In this document: in pieces, positions 1 through 12,930 of the stretch
Layout: the number at the start of each line of letters is the position of its first letter
How positions within the stretch are numbered: the first letter of the stretch is position 1
NCBI GenBank assembly: GCA_038030265.1
Contig: CM075941.1
Coordinates: forward strand, 58,567,952 to 58,631,951
DNA: 64,000 nucleotides
Reading direction: 5' to 3'
Source of the DNA: Corythucha ciliata
Taxonomy: Eukaryota; Arthropoda; Insecta; Hemiptera; Tingidae
Notes under the pieces: generated by a model
Databases searched by the model: none
What the model saw: the letters and a program-made list of their open reading frames with translations, nothing else
Told to the model about the DNA's origin: nothing
Position numbers and translations under genes: made by a program

Positions 1-1880
1 TATGCCTTTTTTAGGACTTAAATAGTCAGTTTTGCTATTTTTAGGGAACGAATCGTCAGTTTAGACATTTTCAGGGTCAGTTTGGCCATTTTTGATGCTG
101 GATAATGGTCGATTTTGCATTTTCAGGACATGAATCATCCGTTTCGGACCTTTCAAAGCACGAATCTCGCGGGCCACTATTATGTAAAGTTGGTATTACT
201 AATTTTAGGACGTGAATAGCCAGTTAGGCCAATTTTACGGCGCAAAATGTCAGAATGGTCATTTCTAAGGCATGAGTGCGATATTTGCAGTGCTCGAATC
301 ATCAGTTTTACCAGTCGAAATGGTCAATTTTGCCGTATTTAGAGCGAGAAATTTCAATTTTTCCTAGCGCTAATGGTCAGTTTGGCCAATTTAAGGACAG
401 GAATCGTCTGTTTAGGCATTTTCAAGGCGTGAATCGTCAGTTAAGCTATTTTTAGGGCGCGTAGTCTTGAAGCTTGACAATTATATAGGGCGCGAAACCA
501 AGGCGATAATGGTCAGTTAGGGCACTTTTGGCGTGCGACTGGTCGATTTTGCCATTTTCAGGGCGCGAATCGTCAGTTATACTTTGCCTAAACATAGCAG
601 CATAGGCGGGTTCAATTAGTCCCTTCTAGCCAATTACGCACGCATCGTTATTTTGACCATTCTTGGCGCGCAAATTGTCTATTTTGCAGCTTTCAGGACA
701 GGAATAGTCTGTTAAGGCATTTCCAGGCCGCCTAGAGTCATTTTGGCCATTTTAGAGCGAGAATCGCCAATTTGGCTATTTTTAGGGCGCGTGAAGGCAT
801 TTTGGCGGTTTTATAGAGTGGTAAATGCCAATTTTTAGAGCGCAAATAGACATTTTAAATGCAAGAATCGTCAGTTTTGCCATTTGGGGGCGCGATTATA
901 GTCATTTTAGCAGTTTTTAGGTAGTGAAACACTGTCCTGTGAAGCCATTTTTAGTCAGTCTAGCGAAGCACACAATCTCTCTAGTCCAAGCCCCTCACTT
1001 GAGCAAATCCTGGATCCGCATCTGAGTACGAGTATGCCATTTTTAGAGCGTGTTTGATTTTTTTTTTTTTTTAGCGCACGAATGTTAAATTTAGACATTG
1101 TGAAGGCACAGTTTTGCTATTTTTGACGCGCGAACGGTCATTTTTGCCATTCTCAGGTCAGGAAGAATCTTTTTAGGCCTTTTTAAGGCACGAATCGTCA
1201 GTTTATTGTCAAACTGACTCTATGTGCCCTTGTTCTGGGGCACACAGAATCGGTGTTGCCGATTTTGTGGCTTGAACGCCCAGTCTGGTCATTTTTAGGG
1301 CGCGTAGAGCCAGTTTTGCCATTCATTTAGGGCGTGAATATTATGTCAAGTCAAGGCGCGAAAATCGTCAGTTTGGTCAATTTTGCCGCGCGGGTGGTTG
1401 CTTTTGCCATTTTTTTGGAGCAGGAATCATCTGTTCAGGCATTATCAGTGCACAAATTGCCAGTTGATCCAGTTTTATGACTCTTAAAAAAAGTCAGCTT
1501 GGACAATTTTAGAGCGGGAATCACCAGCTTGGCTATTTTTAGCGCACTTACGTGTAATCAGTTTGGCTTTTTTCAAGGCGGAATCAGTTTTAGCCATTTT
1601 CAGGGCGCGTAAAGTCAGTTTGGCAATTTTTATGGCTCAAATAGCTAGTTTTTGCCATTTTGGAGCGCGAGTATAGTCAGTCTAGGATTCTATATGGTGG
1701 GAATAGCTAATTTTAGGCAGAAAATGGCTGCCAAGTCATCTTTAGTAGAATTTCTTAAGCCCCTCTCTCTTGAACAAATCCTGAATCCATGTCTGGACAG
1801 TGGAATAAATACCATTATGCCGTGGATAGTTACTTAGCGGGACTAAATTGCTAAAAAACGAACTTTTAGGGTCATACATA
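1..1880. repeat. F1 degenerate tandem array (~31-bp unit)
   Basis: The block is a run of diverged units built around CGTCAGTTTTGCCATTTTTA followed by GGGCGCGAAT. Spacing is about 28-35 bp and there are many point changes and small indels. The stretch is AT-rich, every open frame is short, and none has recognisable protein content. The same unit recurs at 40900-41487 and 43131-43290, and in reverse complement at 15551-15850. Short unique interruptions occur, for example around 960-1030 and 1730-1800. The array starts before the window, so its left edge is not visible. Confidence 0.85.
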
Positions 1881-4689
1881 TCACGTTTTTGTTGTTTCTT
1901 TTGTTTGTTTGTTTTTTACTTTTTTACTTATTCATTTCATTTTATTTATTTATTAATTTTTTATTCCTATTTCTTAACTATGGTGGACTGAAGTACTCTG
2001 GGAGGGGTTCTGACCCCCAAAACCCTACCCACGGGCTGATTTTCACAAGAGCCCAAACGACAAAATTTTACTTTCCAGCGCCCGTTTTTTTTTAAAGAGC
2101 CCAAATCTGCAGAAGTATTTTCCAACTTGAGCCAGGTCAGTTGCGGATTCTGACGGTCATACGGGACTGCACTCGGCCGTCAAAACATTGTTGCATTATT
2201 GCGCCTATACCAGTCACAGGCAGTTTAAAGTTCTGCCGAATTTCCGAATTGTCCTTGTATACAATATACCGGCGCGGTGTGTCAATGTAGGCCGTTCACC
2301 TCACTTTAAATTCGTTCGATATAAATACCTAATAAAAACGACATAAATAATATTTATGTGTGTATTTTAAAATAGGTTTATCTAAGTAATAAAAACGGCG
2401 GCTTTCGCCAGCGTTTTTAACTAATTCTCGAGGTCCTTTAATGAAACCGCGCTCAACAGAGAAAAACTATGGCAATAAAACTCGCGGATAAACTCTTTCC
2501 TGAGAGCTGAAGACTTTTTGAGGAGGCACTATAATTGTGCGTATATTCACAGTGAACTGATTATTTTTAGCGATTCTTCCGTTCCTTTCACTGTTGCCCT
2601 TCTTACCCAAGCTGTTCTCATGAGTTTATACGCTAAAACCTCAAGTGAGTATAGGCCAGAAGTTGTAATTTCGCGCCAATTTATTTCAATATGGCCTATT
2701 TTGTGTTTCTGAAATTACGCTAAAAATTTGTTTGTTTGGTGGTAAGCATCGAACAATCCCGGTATGGGAGAGAATGACTAAAAAAAAAAAAAAGTGGGTG
2801 GGTAATATCATGCCCTACACCGGTGGGAACCACCCCTTAACATCAGCGCCAGAGGGAAGGCAAAAAAGTCAGACCAAAATGCGTTTAAAAGATTTAGTGA
2901 CACAGACAAAGTGAAACTTTTCTCTCTTGCTCCCTTCCCCTCTTTCTGAAGCGACACTTTTTTTTTTTTTTTCTATTCGGTAGCACTAAGGCACTAATAG
3001 AAGAACTATAACTGACTCGGCCCTTGGGTCTTCTTTCCGTTTGGGCTGCAGGGAAAAGAACCGAGAAATTATTCCCCGGCCGTCCCCCCTCCACAGACAA
3101 TCTACCCTTATACTTATATCCACAGCAGGTTTGGGTAGCAGAGTGCAAAGTCTTGTACTAATTAGGTGGCAACTATGGGCGATGACCTGCGTCCCCTCCC
3201 CCCCCCTTCTACCATGCATGTGTGGTGTTTGATGGTTCTGAGGGTCTAACTTTTTAAAAAGTCCCATCATTTTGATGGAGAAAAGATGTGAGGCATCCAT
3301 GGGAGGAAAATAACTGCAAAGTTTGTTTTTGTAAGTCTTGAAACTTTATAAGGGCACCTGTCGATTCATAAAATGAAGAGGTTCAGTGATTTTACCCCAC
3401 TTTATGATCATAGAGTGTTATAAAAACCAGTTCCAGGTTTTTCCCTCGGTGAACCGTCGTCGTGGGAATTTGTAATAACCGTCGCTGAAAACGTGGGTAG
3501 TCGTTAGCTGTGGGTCTTCTTTCGTTAAATAAAGAAAGAGCTGGTAGCTGGAAATTCTCCCGCAACTGGGCTCCTAAAAAAAAAACAACATAAATTTCCC
3601 AGTTTCGTTTCCTAATTGGATAGATATAAGTCTCAGTCAACTATAGCTGACAGGCTAAACTTCGATGCGTTCAATTTATTGTATTTTTTCAACATTTGTG
3701 AAACGGCGGGGACGAGGAGGATGGCGTAAATCTTTTTTCCCACGGATCTTCGTTTTTTTCTTTCTCTCTCTCTCGAAGAGCGTACGGGACGGATTAGTTT
3801 CGCTACAAAAGAGCATCCATTCAAATTGGTTAATTACCACAATCGTGCCTCAAAATCCTATTCATTGGAGCTTGAAGAACAATGGGCTGTCGATTTTAAG
3901 CGAAACGGGGGGTTTTTCCACCTTTCAGAGTCATACAAATACGTAATCTATAGAGTTAAGCTTTTTTTTTAAATTAACGTATCTCTCACACACTCTCTCT
4001 CTCACTCCCTTAACTATGTGACTTGAACGTGGGAGGTCGAAAGTGCCATTAAATACTTCAAGGAAGTGAACAGCTTCTGCTGGAAAAGGCCGAGTGTTAT
4101 CGATAACTCAACCCCCTACCTCCCCGTTACAACCACCCGCCGAAATGAATGCGAAGTGATATGTCCAACATCGCGAAAGACACACCATATTCGATATTAC
4201 GGGGTCAAATTCGAACCAGCGTACAAACTTGCGATAGCACGCAGTATAAGGCTATTCGAAACAGTTCAACTTTTATAATCAACCTTCGTGAACCTTTTCC
4301 ACTTATACATTTTATCTACGCGGTTCCTTTTCAGCGGCTTTCTAAAACGCCTCGCACCCACTCGACTTGAAAACCAAATTCGATCGCTATATAGTAAAGC
4401 ACTTAGCATATGCACCCCTCCTTTTGCTGGAGAGCAACAGAACACACACGGGCCGGAAGTGGAGGAAAAGTGTTCGTTCACGGCCACTGGCGAATATACA
4501 GGGCGATCACCCCTCCCCATTCATCAAGCTCAAGTCATTCTATTCACCAAAATCTGATTCAATTTTTGCTTATGGTGAAAAATGATGATCTCGATAAATG
4601 ATGTTGGGGGTAAAATTGTCACTTATAGATCCAGTTTTGTGGTATCAGGGCTTATATAAGCGATTTACAGCCGAAGGAATCCAATTCTG
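1881..4689. other. Non-coding interval, no gene recognised
   Basis: I see no convincing gene here. The interval opens with a T-rich low-complexity stretch (1889-1975) and carries A or T homopolymers near 2780, 2960 and 3965, a C-run at 3198-3206 and short CT repeats at 3760-3778 and 3985-4005. Overlapping open frames on both strands at 4066-4600 have no recognisable domain, and none is flanked by convincing splice or start context. Confidence 0.6.
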
Positions 4690-5215
4690 GAAGGCTTTTC
4701 CAAAATTTTGTATGAAAAGTCAGTTTTTGGCAAGAAAAAATTAGTTTCCTAGTCCCTTTGTCAGTATCCTGGCCAATTTGTTAGTTTTCGATCCACTTTT
4801 ATATATTCACAGGCCACTTTGTCAATTGTCAAGTCATTTTGTCTGTTTCGCGGTCACGTTTATCAGTTTCCAAGCCACTTTTAAAGCTTCCTCGTCACTT
4901 TGTGAAATTCCAGGCCAAATCGTCGGTTATCAGAACGCTTTTACAGTTTCAAGGCCACTTTTTTTGGGGGTTCCAAGTATTTCCCCTGAGTTTTCCAGTC
5001 ACTTTGTCAATTGTTTGTTTCCAGGGCACTATGACAGTTTTTCTGGTTGCTTAGTCATTTTTCAGGTTTCCACCCATACTTTGTCTATTCGAGTCACTTA
5101 TTGTCGCGGTTTTCGCAGGTCACAATTGTCAGTTTCAAGGTCACTTTGTAAGTTGCCAGGTCGATTTATCAGTTTTTAAGGATCCTTTTACATTCAAGTT
5201 TCAGTAGGAGGCCTA
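4690..5215. repeat. F2 degenerate tandem array (~24-27-bp unit)
   Basis: Repeated variants of TTTCCAGGCCACTTTGTCAG follow one another about every 24-27 bp. The unit differs from F1 and F3, although it shares the CAGTTT core with F1. A 133-codon open frame (4778-5179) runs through it, but its translation only mirrors the repeat and should not be read as a gene. Confidence 0.75.
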
Positions 5216-6864
5216 CACGCGCATGTTTCATTCGACTATAGGCTCGAAAATGAGCTTTTCGGGGCTTAAAATAAAAGAGAAAACGCGCTCAGATTCGCTG
5301 CTAAAATTGTGACTAAAGGTGGTCATTTGCGGCTAAAATTAAGAAGAAACGCTAAGTCGAGCCTTCTAGTGGCGACTTTGAGGCGAAAGTTTAGGAAAAG
5401 CAACGACGTGTCTATTTTGGAATTCCACTTCTGAAAAATTGAGTAAAAACACTATGGCGCGCTGCTGTTGACACAGCACCGCGGCTAGAATTGAGAACAA
5501 ACGCCAATTGAAGGCATGAATTGAGGAGAAAGTTACTAATTCCCGGCTAAAAATGAGGGAAAAAGCCCACTAATGGCACTTATTTGTGGTAAATAAAGTT
5601 TATTTCCGGCAGAAATAAAAGAAAAACGTCAGTTCACGGGTTCTGGAGGCATTTTTGAGAGTAAAATTGAGATGAACTCATATAATTTGCGATTCTTGAA
5701 TAGCTAACACACCATGCGTATGGCCCCAATGAGAATAATTTCAAAAAACGCTCATTCGTGGCCCGAATTGAGGGAACCTGGTCATTCGTGTCTAAAATTT
5801 AGACCGAGAAACGCTCATTGGCGGCGAAAATCAATAAAAAAAAAAACGGCACTTCACAGTTTCTGGCTGAAATGGAGAAAAAACTGTAACTGGCAATTCT
5901 GGAAGTAACTTTATACAACTGAAATACACCAGAGTACAACTTAGCGGATTTTGAACGCTACTTCGCGGCTAAGATTCAGAAAACTCTGTTAGTCACTATA
6001 GCTTCCATTCACTATAGATTTTCACGCTGCTTTATTTGACACAAATAAGTTAATTTTAGGGAAAAAAGCCAAAAAACGAGAAAAGACGCTAACTCGCAGT
6101 GAGCAGCAGAAATAAAACTGTTTTTTTCGCGGCCAAAATTGAGGAAAATCGTGAATTGCCGGCTAAATTTGAGTAAACTCTTCAATTCGCTGTTTCTGGA
6201 GGCCACTTTGTGGCTGAAATTGAAAAAAAAAAAACAAAATCATTAATTTCTGATTTGGAAGTAACTTCACGCGTGAAACACGGCTTTGAGGGAATATTTT
6301 TCGGCATAAATTTAGCAAAAATCATTAATGCGTGCCGCATTGCAATTGCGATAACGAGGAAAAAAGTTGTTTGGGAGGGGGGGGGCAAGTCCACACGGCT
6401 GCAAATCGGAAAAATCGCTTATTTGTGGCAGAAATTGTGAAAAAGTGCTCATTTGCGGCTAAAAACAGATTAAAGGCGCTAATATGTAGCTCTTGGGCGC
6501 ATGTACGCGGCCATTTTTGCTCATTCACGACTGAAATTAAATTGAGAAAAAAAAAACGATCATTCGCGGTTGAAATTTGGAAAAAGCGCTCGTTTGCGGT
6601 TTTCGAAATTCAAAAATTTTGTGTTCTTGAGACAAGACCTCAGCTAAAATTGATAAAAAACACTTTTAGCGGTTAGAATTTTTAAAAAATGGCACATTGG
6701 AGGCTGCAGAATAAATTAGCCAATTCACGCTTCAGCGAGGCAACTTTGTTGCTAAAATTCAGAAAAAGCGCTCATTCCAGGCAAAAAATTGAAGGAAAAA
6801 ATAGCAATTCCCATTTTATGCACGTTTTTTCGGCAGAAATTATAAGAAATTACGCTAATGTGCG
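5216..6864. repeat. F3 tandem array, plus orientation (left part)
   Basis: Diverged units read GGCTAAAATTGAG, then AAAACGCTAATTCGC, about every 29-37 bp. The array stops exactly at 6864, where the hAT-like element begins, and resumes at 10265. The last 8 bp (AATGTGCG, 6857-6864) are duplicated at 10265-10272, so 5216-6864 and 10265-10800 were one continuous array before the insertion. No coding content is seen. Confidence 0.85.
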
Positions 6865-9800
6865 CAGTGGCGGAACAACGCCTGTCGTGGCCCGGGGCGG
6901 AAATCTCTTGGAATTAAACTAGAAATACTTTTTAGTTGCGTTTAAGTACACATTTTTCTCAATTTTAGCTACGAAATTGCCTCCGAAAACAGTAGACGTG
7001 CGTTTTCTCAATTTTTTAAATTTTTTAATAGCTATAATACTGCGAATTATAGCTTTTCCCTCAATTTTATCCGCGAATTAGCTCGTTTTCTCATTTTTAA
7101 ACGCGAATCGGCGCTTTTAGCCGTGAAGTTGCCTCAAGAATCTGCAAATTGGGTAGCGTTTGTGTGCTCTTTCCCAATTTTATCCGCAAATTAGCAGGTT
7201 TTCTAAATTTAAGCAGCGAATTGGCGCTTTTTTTCCATTTTAAACGCCAATTCGTGTTTTTCTGTCTTTGTTTCCCGCGAATTAGCACTTTTTCATAGTT
7301 TTAGCCGCTTGAATTAGCGCTTTTTCTCAATTTTATTCCCCAAGTTGCCTCAGGAATCCGCGAGTTGGTGTTCTCTTAATTTCAGCTGTGAATTCGCCTT
7401 TTTTACCCTCGAATTTAGCAGCGAATGAGCACATTTCTTAATTTTAGCTGCGAATTTTAGGACTTTTTCTCAATTTTTCATTTCATTTAGCTGCGGGAAT
7501 TAGAGTTTTCCTCCATTTGTAGACGCAAATTCGCGTCTTTCTCTGTTTCACGCCTTGAATCAGCGCTTTTTCTCAATGTCAGTCTCAGCCCCGAGAATCC
7601 GTGAGTTGGCGTTATCTGAATTTTAGGTGTGAATTTGCGCTTTTTTAAAATTTTTAAATCTGCCAAATTGTAACACTTTATCACAATTTTAGCCGTGAAT
7701 AGCGTCTTCCTATGTTTTTAGACTCAAATTCGTGTTTTTCATTTTTTTTTATCCGTGAATTAGCGTTTTTCCCAGTTTTAACCGCTTGAAAAGAGCGCTT
7801 TTTCTCCGTGTCAGCCCCGAAGTTTCCCCAAGAATAGGCGAGTTTGGTGATTTTCATTTTCAAGCTGTGAATTAGCGTTTTTTCCTCATTTTTAGCAGTG
7901 AATTAGCACATTTTCGCAATTTTAGCTGCGATTTTCAGCGCTTTTTCTCGATCTTATCCGCAAAATCGTAATTTTTCATGCCTTAGCTACATGAACTATC
8001 GTTTTCCTCCACTTTTGGACGCGAATTCGCGTTTTTGTCCATTTCACTCGTGAATTAGCGCTTTTTCTCAATTTCAGTCCCAATGTTGCCTCGAGAATCT
8101 GTGAAGCAGTGAGAGCTGTGAATTCCCTTGTTTTCTCAATTTTTATAGCTGCTAAATTGTAGCACTTTATCATAATTTTAGCCATGAATTATAGCATGTT
8201 TCTTCATTTTTAAGACGCGAATTCGCTTTTTTCTCTTTTTTGTCCTTGAATTAGCGCTTTTCTCAGTTTTAGCCGCGTGAATAAGCGCTTTTTCCTTCGC
8301 GAATTAGCTCATTTTATTATTTACAGCTGCGAATCGGCGCTTTTTAAAGCTCTTAGCCTTGAACTTGCCTATAGAAACCGCAAATTAGGTAGCGTTTGAG
8401 TGCTCTTTCACATTTCTTAATTTTAGCTGCGAATTATAGGACTTTTTCTCAATTTTTCATTTCATTTAGCTGGGAATTAGAGTTTTCCTCCATTTGTAGA
8501 CGCGAATTCGCGTCTTTCTCTGTTTCACGCCTTGAATCAGCGCTTTTTCTCAATGTCAGTCTCAGCGCCGAGAATCCGTGAGTTGGCGTTATCTGAATTT
8601 TAGGTGTGAATTTGCGCTTTTTCCAATTTTTAAAGCTGCCAAATTGTAACACTTTATCACAATTTTAGCCGTGAATAGCGTCTTCCTCTATTTTTAGACT
8701 CAAATTCGCGTTGTTCATTTTTTTTTATCCGTGAATTAGCGTTTTTCTCAGTTTTAAGCCGCTTGAAAAGAGCGCTTTTTCTCCGTGTCAGCCCCGAAGT
8801 TTTTCCCCAAGAATAGGCGAGTTGGCGATTTTCATTTTCAAGCTGTGAATTAGCGTTTTTTCCTCATTTTTAGCAGTGAATTAGCATATTTTCGCAGATT
8901 TTCAGCGCTTTTTCTCGATCTTATCCGCAAAATCGTAATTTTTCATGCCTTAGCTACATGAACTATCGTTTTCCTCCACTTTTAGACGCGAATTCGCGTT
9001 TTTGTCCATTTCACTCGTGAATTAGCGCTTTTTCTCAATTTCAGTCCCAATGTTGCCTCGAGAATCTGTGAAGCAGTGAGAGCTGTGAATTCCCTTTTTT
9101 TCTCAATTTTTATAGCTGCTAAATTGTAGCACTTTATCATAATTTTAGCCATGAATTATAGCATGTTTCTTCATTTTTAAGACGCGAATTCGCTTTTTTC
9201 TCTTTTTTGTCCTTGAATTAGCGCTTTTCTCAGTTTTAGCCGCGTGAATAAGGGCTTTTCCCTTCGCGAATTAGCTCATTTTATTATTTACAGCTGCGAA
9301 TCGGCGCTTTTTAAAGCTCTTAGCCTTGAACTTGCCTATAGAAACCGCAAATTAGGTAGCGTTTGAGTGCTCTTTCACAATTTTATCCGCAAAGTAGTAA
9401 TTTTTCGAAATTTAAGCTGTTAATTGGCGCTTTTCTCTTTTTTAAACAACAATTCGTGTTTTCTCAATTTATTTCTCACGAATTAGCGCTTTTTCACAGT
9501 TTATTTGCTCGCTTGAATTAGCGCTTTTTCTCAATTTTACTCCCAAAGTTGCCCCATGAATCACCGAGTTGGCGTTTTCTTAATTTCAGCTATGAATTAG
9601 CCTTTTTACCCTCAATGTTAGCAGTGAATGAGCTTATTTGCACATTTCTTTATCTTAGCTGCGAGTTTTATAGCATTTTTCTGGATTTTATCCGTAAAAT
9701 CGTAATTTTTTCATACCTTAGTTGAGTTTTCCTCAACTTTTATTTAGACGCAAATCCCCCCCCCCCTCAATGATGTCCCAATGTCCCAATGTTGTCCCGA

Positions 9801-10264
9801 GATTTCATGAGTTAGCGTTTCCCCCTTTAGGCTGTTAATTTGCGCTTTTTCTCAATTTTTAAAGCTGCTAAATTGCAGCATTTTATCACAATTTTAGCTG
9901 TGAGTTAGCGTGTTTCTTGTTTTTTAAGACGCGAATTCGCATTTTTCGCACTTTTCTCAGTTTTAGCTGCGTGAATTAGCGCTTTTTCCTAATTTCAGTC
10001 CCGATTTGGCCCCAAAAGTTCGTGATTTTGCGTTGTCTCAATGTCAGCTGTGAATTAGCCCTTTTATCTATGCCAACAGCCATAAATTCAGCAATTATTC
10101 TCAATTTCAGCCGTGAATCAGCGTTTGTCTCCATTTTCACAAGCGAATTTAGCCATTCGTTCTCATCTTATCTACTTAAAAATCCCGATTTTTTTATCTT
10201 TAAGCTATATTCAGGGGCCCCAGGGGCGGTCCACCCCCCTCACCCCTGCCACGGTACGCTAGAG
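6865..10264. mobile_element. Complete non-autonomous hAT-like element filled with F3 array (copy 1)
   Basis: The left end reads CAGTGGCGGAACA and the right end reads GGTACGCTAGAG, so the terminal inverted repeats are short and imperfect. The 8-bp sequence AATGTGCG sits immediately outside both ends (6857-6864 and 10265-10272), which is the target duplication expected of the hAT superfamily. The interior is the F3 unit in minus orientation (TTTTTCTCAATTTTAGCCGC with GAATTAGCGC), opposite to the array it entered. The first ~100 bp and last ~30 bp match the element at 57110-59830. No transposase is encoded, so it would depend on one supplied in trans. Superfamily assignment rests on TSD length and the CAG terminus only. 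Confidence 0.85.
7436..9370. repeat. Two tandem ~965-bp higher-order units inside hAT-like copy 1
   Basis: Long stretches recur at an offset of about 963-968 bp. The segment beginning near 7437 reappears near 8412, and the one near 7964 reappears near 8926. Identity between the two long units is far higher than between neighbouring ~30-bp F3 units, so this is a later duplication. It accounts for much of the size difference from the 2.7-kb copy at 57110. Confidence 0.8.
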
Positions 10265-10800
10265 AATGTGCGGTTCTTGGGGCACGGAGTGTCAAAAAAA
10301 AAGGGTCACTTTGCGGCTGAAATTGACATAAAAACGCCACTTTGGCGGTTGAGAAACATCCCGTCATAGGGTTTGCTATTCTGTCAGCTACTGTGCTGTT
10401 CCGGGGGGCGATTCGCCGTGGCTAAAATTTCGTGGCTAAACATAAAAAAAAAGTGCAATTTGTGACTTCAACTGAAAGTTTGCCACAATAATACCGCCAA
10501 TTCGCGGTTTCTCGTGGCTATAAAATGGCAGGCGCAAATTCCCCGTATTCCCGCGCAAAGCCGTTCATGGCACACAACATGCATAGCGGCTAAAATAGAA
10601 ACTGCTAAATGAGAGGAAAATGCGTTCGTTCGCGGCAGAAATTGAGAAATGATTGCCAAATCAAATCATGGTTTTCGGAGGCCAATTCGTTGCTAAAATT
10701 GATTTCAAAAAACGTTAATACACGGTTTATGCTTCTGTAAAACTTTATGTGTCTAGTTTGTGCTATTCCGAGACAATTTCGCGGCTAACATCAAGAAAAT
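10265..10800. repeat. F3 tandem array, plus orientation (right part)
   Basis: This continues the array of 5216-6864 after the hAT-like insertion and begins with the second target-duplication copy AATGTGCG. Units again read GCGGCTAAAATT and AATTCGC. They become harder to recognise beyond about 10800. Confidence 0.75.
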
Positions 10801-12930
10801 GCCTGCTTGCTCAGCTCCATAATTTGCCAGTTGCCTAGTTTCTCGAGAAATCTGGTATTTTAGCTACCAGATTTTGCATCAGAACCTGATCCTTTGAACG
10901 TTCTGGATAGTATTTTCTTTTTATTGGGCTGCAGCGCGTGAAAAAAACATTTGTATATAAGGCCAAAACGCGTTTTTCAGTTTTGCCTCGATTGTCGATT
11001 TTCGTTTCTTAGCCCAATCTGGCAACTCTGTCATTAGGCAGCGACATTTCCAGACCCTTACCCCCCCCCCCACGCCTCTCTTAGACTCGGCATTTTTCTT
11101 ATCCCTTGATTTATCTGCTTAAAATGAGCTCGAACTAAGAAGTCGGTTAACAAAAAAAGTTGCGTTCACAAAGTGGATTCCTTCCAAAAAGGAACCATAG
11201 AAAATTCCTTAGGTATACGGCTTCCTCGCCTTTTTTTTCTCCTTTTTACCATATTATGTTATCTGATAGTCTTGAACAACGGATCTGTGTGAGCCTTTGA
11301 GTTTCGTGTCATATTTCACTGCTGTCGTTACGTGATTCTTCGTCTTATAAAAGGTTCAAAAAAAAAAGACGAGCGTTCGATTGTATCGAAAAGTAAGACG
11401 TGCAGCTTAATTTTATCCACGAGATGGTTCTAATCTTTGGCATCAATCAGCAGTTAGTTACACGATATTACCCTGAATTAGTGCCGCCAAGCGATTTTAG
11501 AAGCTCCTTGCCGGCTACCTGAACAGTTTTAATCGTGGCATTCTTTAAAATTCTTTTGTTTTAAAACAATGAAACAAATATTCGTTATGTAACATGGTGG
11601 TCTAGCTCTAAACTTTTGTTTTTTTTTTGTACTTCCATCATCCAAGAAAAAAGATAATAATCTTTATTAGGTGGCAAGGAAACCGGACCTCTTTCCTTCT
11701 CTTCAAACTCGAGTTCAGCATTTAAGTTTCGATTTATCGAATTCAAAAATCAAAAGTACGCCTCATCAGGGAACTTTACTGGACATTACACCACTAAAGA
11801 ATGAAAAGAATGCTCCCCCGAGAATTTTTCCTTCGTTTTTTTTTCGAGGGAAAAAAAGGGGTTGTCCCATTTTTTCCTCGCTTGTCGTGATCTGACAGGA
11901 AAACAGTATTTCTTTATCTTTCCATAAAAACTACATTTATATGCGAGTCGAGACAGATGTATACTTTCTTTAAGGGAGCTGGGGGTTTTTTCTCTTCTTT
12001 TTTTCTCATTCTCTTCTTTTTTTTTTTTTTTAACCCCGACCCGATCTCTTCGGTGGTCGGTATCCTGTTATGCCCCTGTCTTCGAATGCTTTCACAGATT
12101 TATAACTAGTGATTAAATTTCCTTTAAAGGGCGTTCTGTAGGAGTGATGGAGTTAGGATGGTGGTAAGGGGGTGTGGTGGTGGGGAAGGAGAACCCTAAG
12201 AGTCCTCTCCTCTATATGATGAGAGCTTTTCTCGAAGCAATTAAGAAAAGAGAGAAGGTCCAAAACACTCTCGCAGGCACTCTTTCACTCTCTCTCTCTC
12301 TCTCACACAGCGGTCCTCCATCAGTGGAAAAGGATGGACCGCGGTCGAAAAGAGAATATTTATGGCTAGTAGTTTCAACCCCCTCAGGCATAGTTTTTCA
12401 GAGGGTTGCTCGGCAGTGAAGCCTCTCATTGTCAATCTTAAAACTTGCTCTGAGTCGATGCGGTTTTGAAAACCGAAAATGAAGGTTTTTTTTTTTTCCA
12501 TATAAATTTATTTTGCTCAGATCTGATGCCCAAGAGAAGTAAAACACGGTCTATCCGCGATGCACGACGTAAAAAATTCCATAAAAACTGTTTTACAGCT
12601 CTGTTATAATTTAAATGCATATTTTTCTGACGAGTTTTTCCGACATTTAGTGGCTAGAGAGTTCATATTTCTAATATATAACCCTACGACATAAAATTCA
12701 CTTCCCTTCCAGAGCTGGCTATTTCAAAATTTAAATTATTTTTCAAGTCATTTTAAAATGGCACGGGGGAGGGGGGTCTTATGTCCTGAAATTGGCTTCT
12801 ATTTTATTAGCGCAAATCACCATAAAGTCTGGTTGAAAAATTTGAATTAAGAACAAAAAAAAGGACGTGCCACTTAGATGATTGGTTAAAAATTTTTATT
12901 ACAAAATCCTCACGGATGTTTAGCTCTGCG
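10801..12930. other. Non-coding interval with CT microsatellite
   Basis: No gene is recognised. The interval holds a C-run at 11061-11070, T-runs near 11230, 11620 and 12010-12030, a (CT)n microsatellite at 12287-12305, and unremarkable AT-rich sequence. Open frames at 11671-11895, 12174-12419 and 12241-12501 have no domain that I recognise. Confidence 0.55.

Noticed and set aside
4066..4600. Cluster of overlapping frames on both strands
   Set aside because: The frames overlap in several phases with no recognisable domain, and nothing singles one out as real.
10022..10369. 115-codon frame
   Set aside because: It spans the right end of the hAT-like element and the adjacent F3 array, so the product is a repeat by-product.
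5216..10800. Regularly spaced repeats as a CRISPR array
   Set aside because: Units are adjacent and degenerate, with no unique spacers of constant length. The context is eukaryotic and transposon-bounded.
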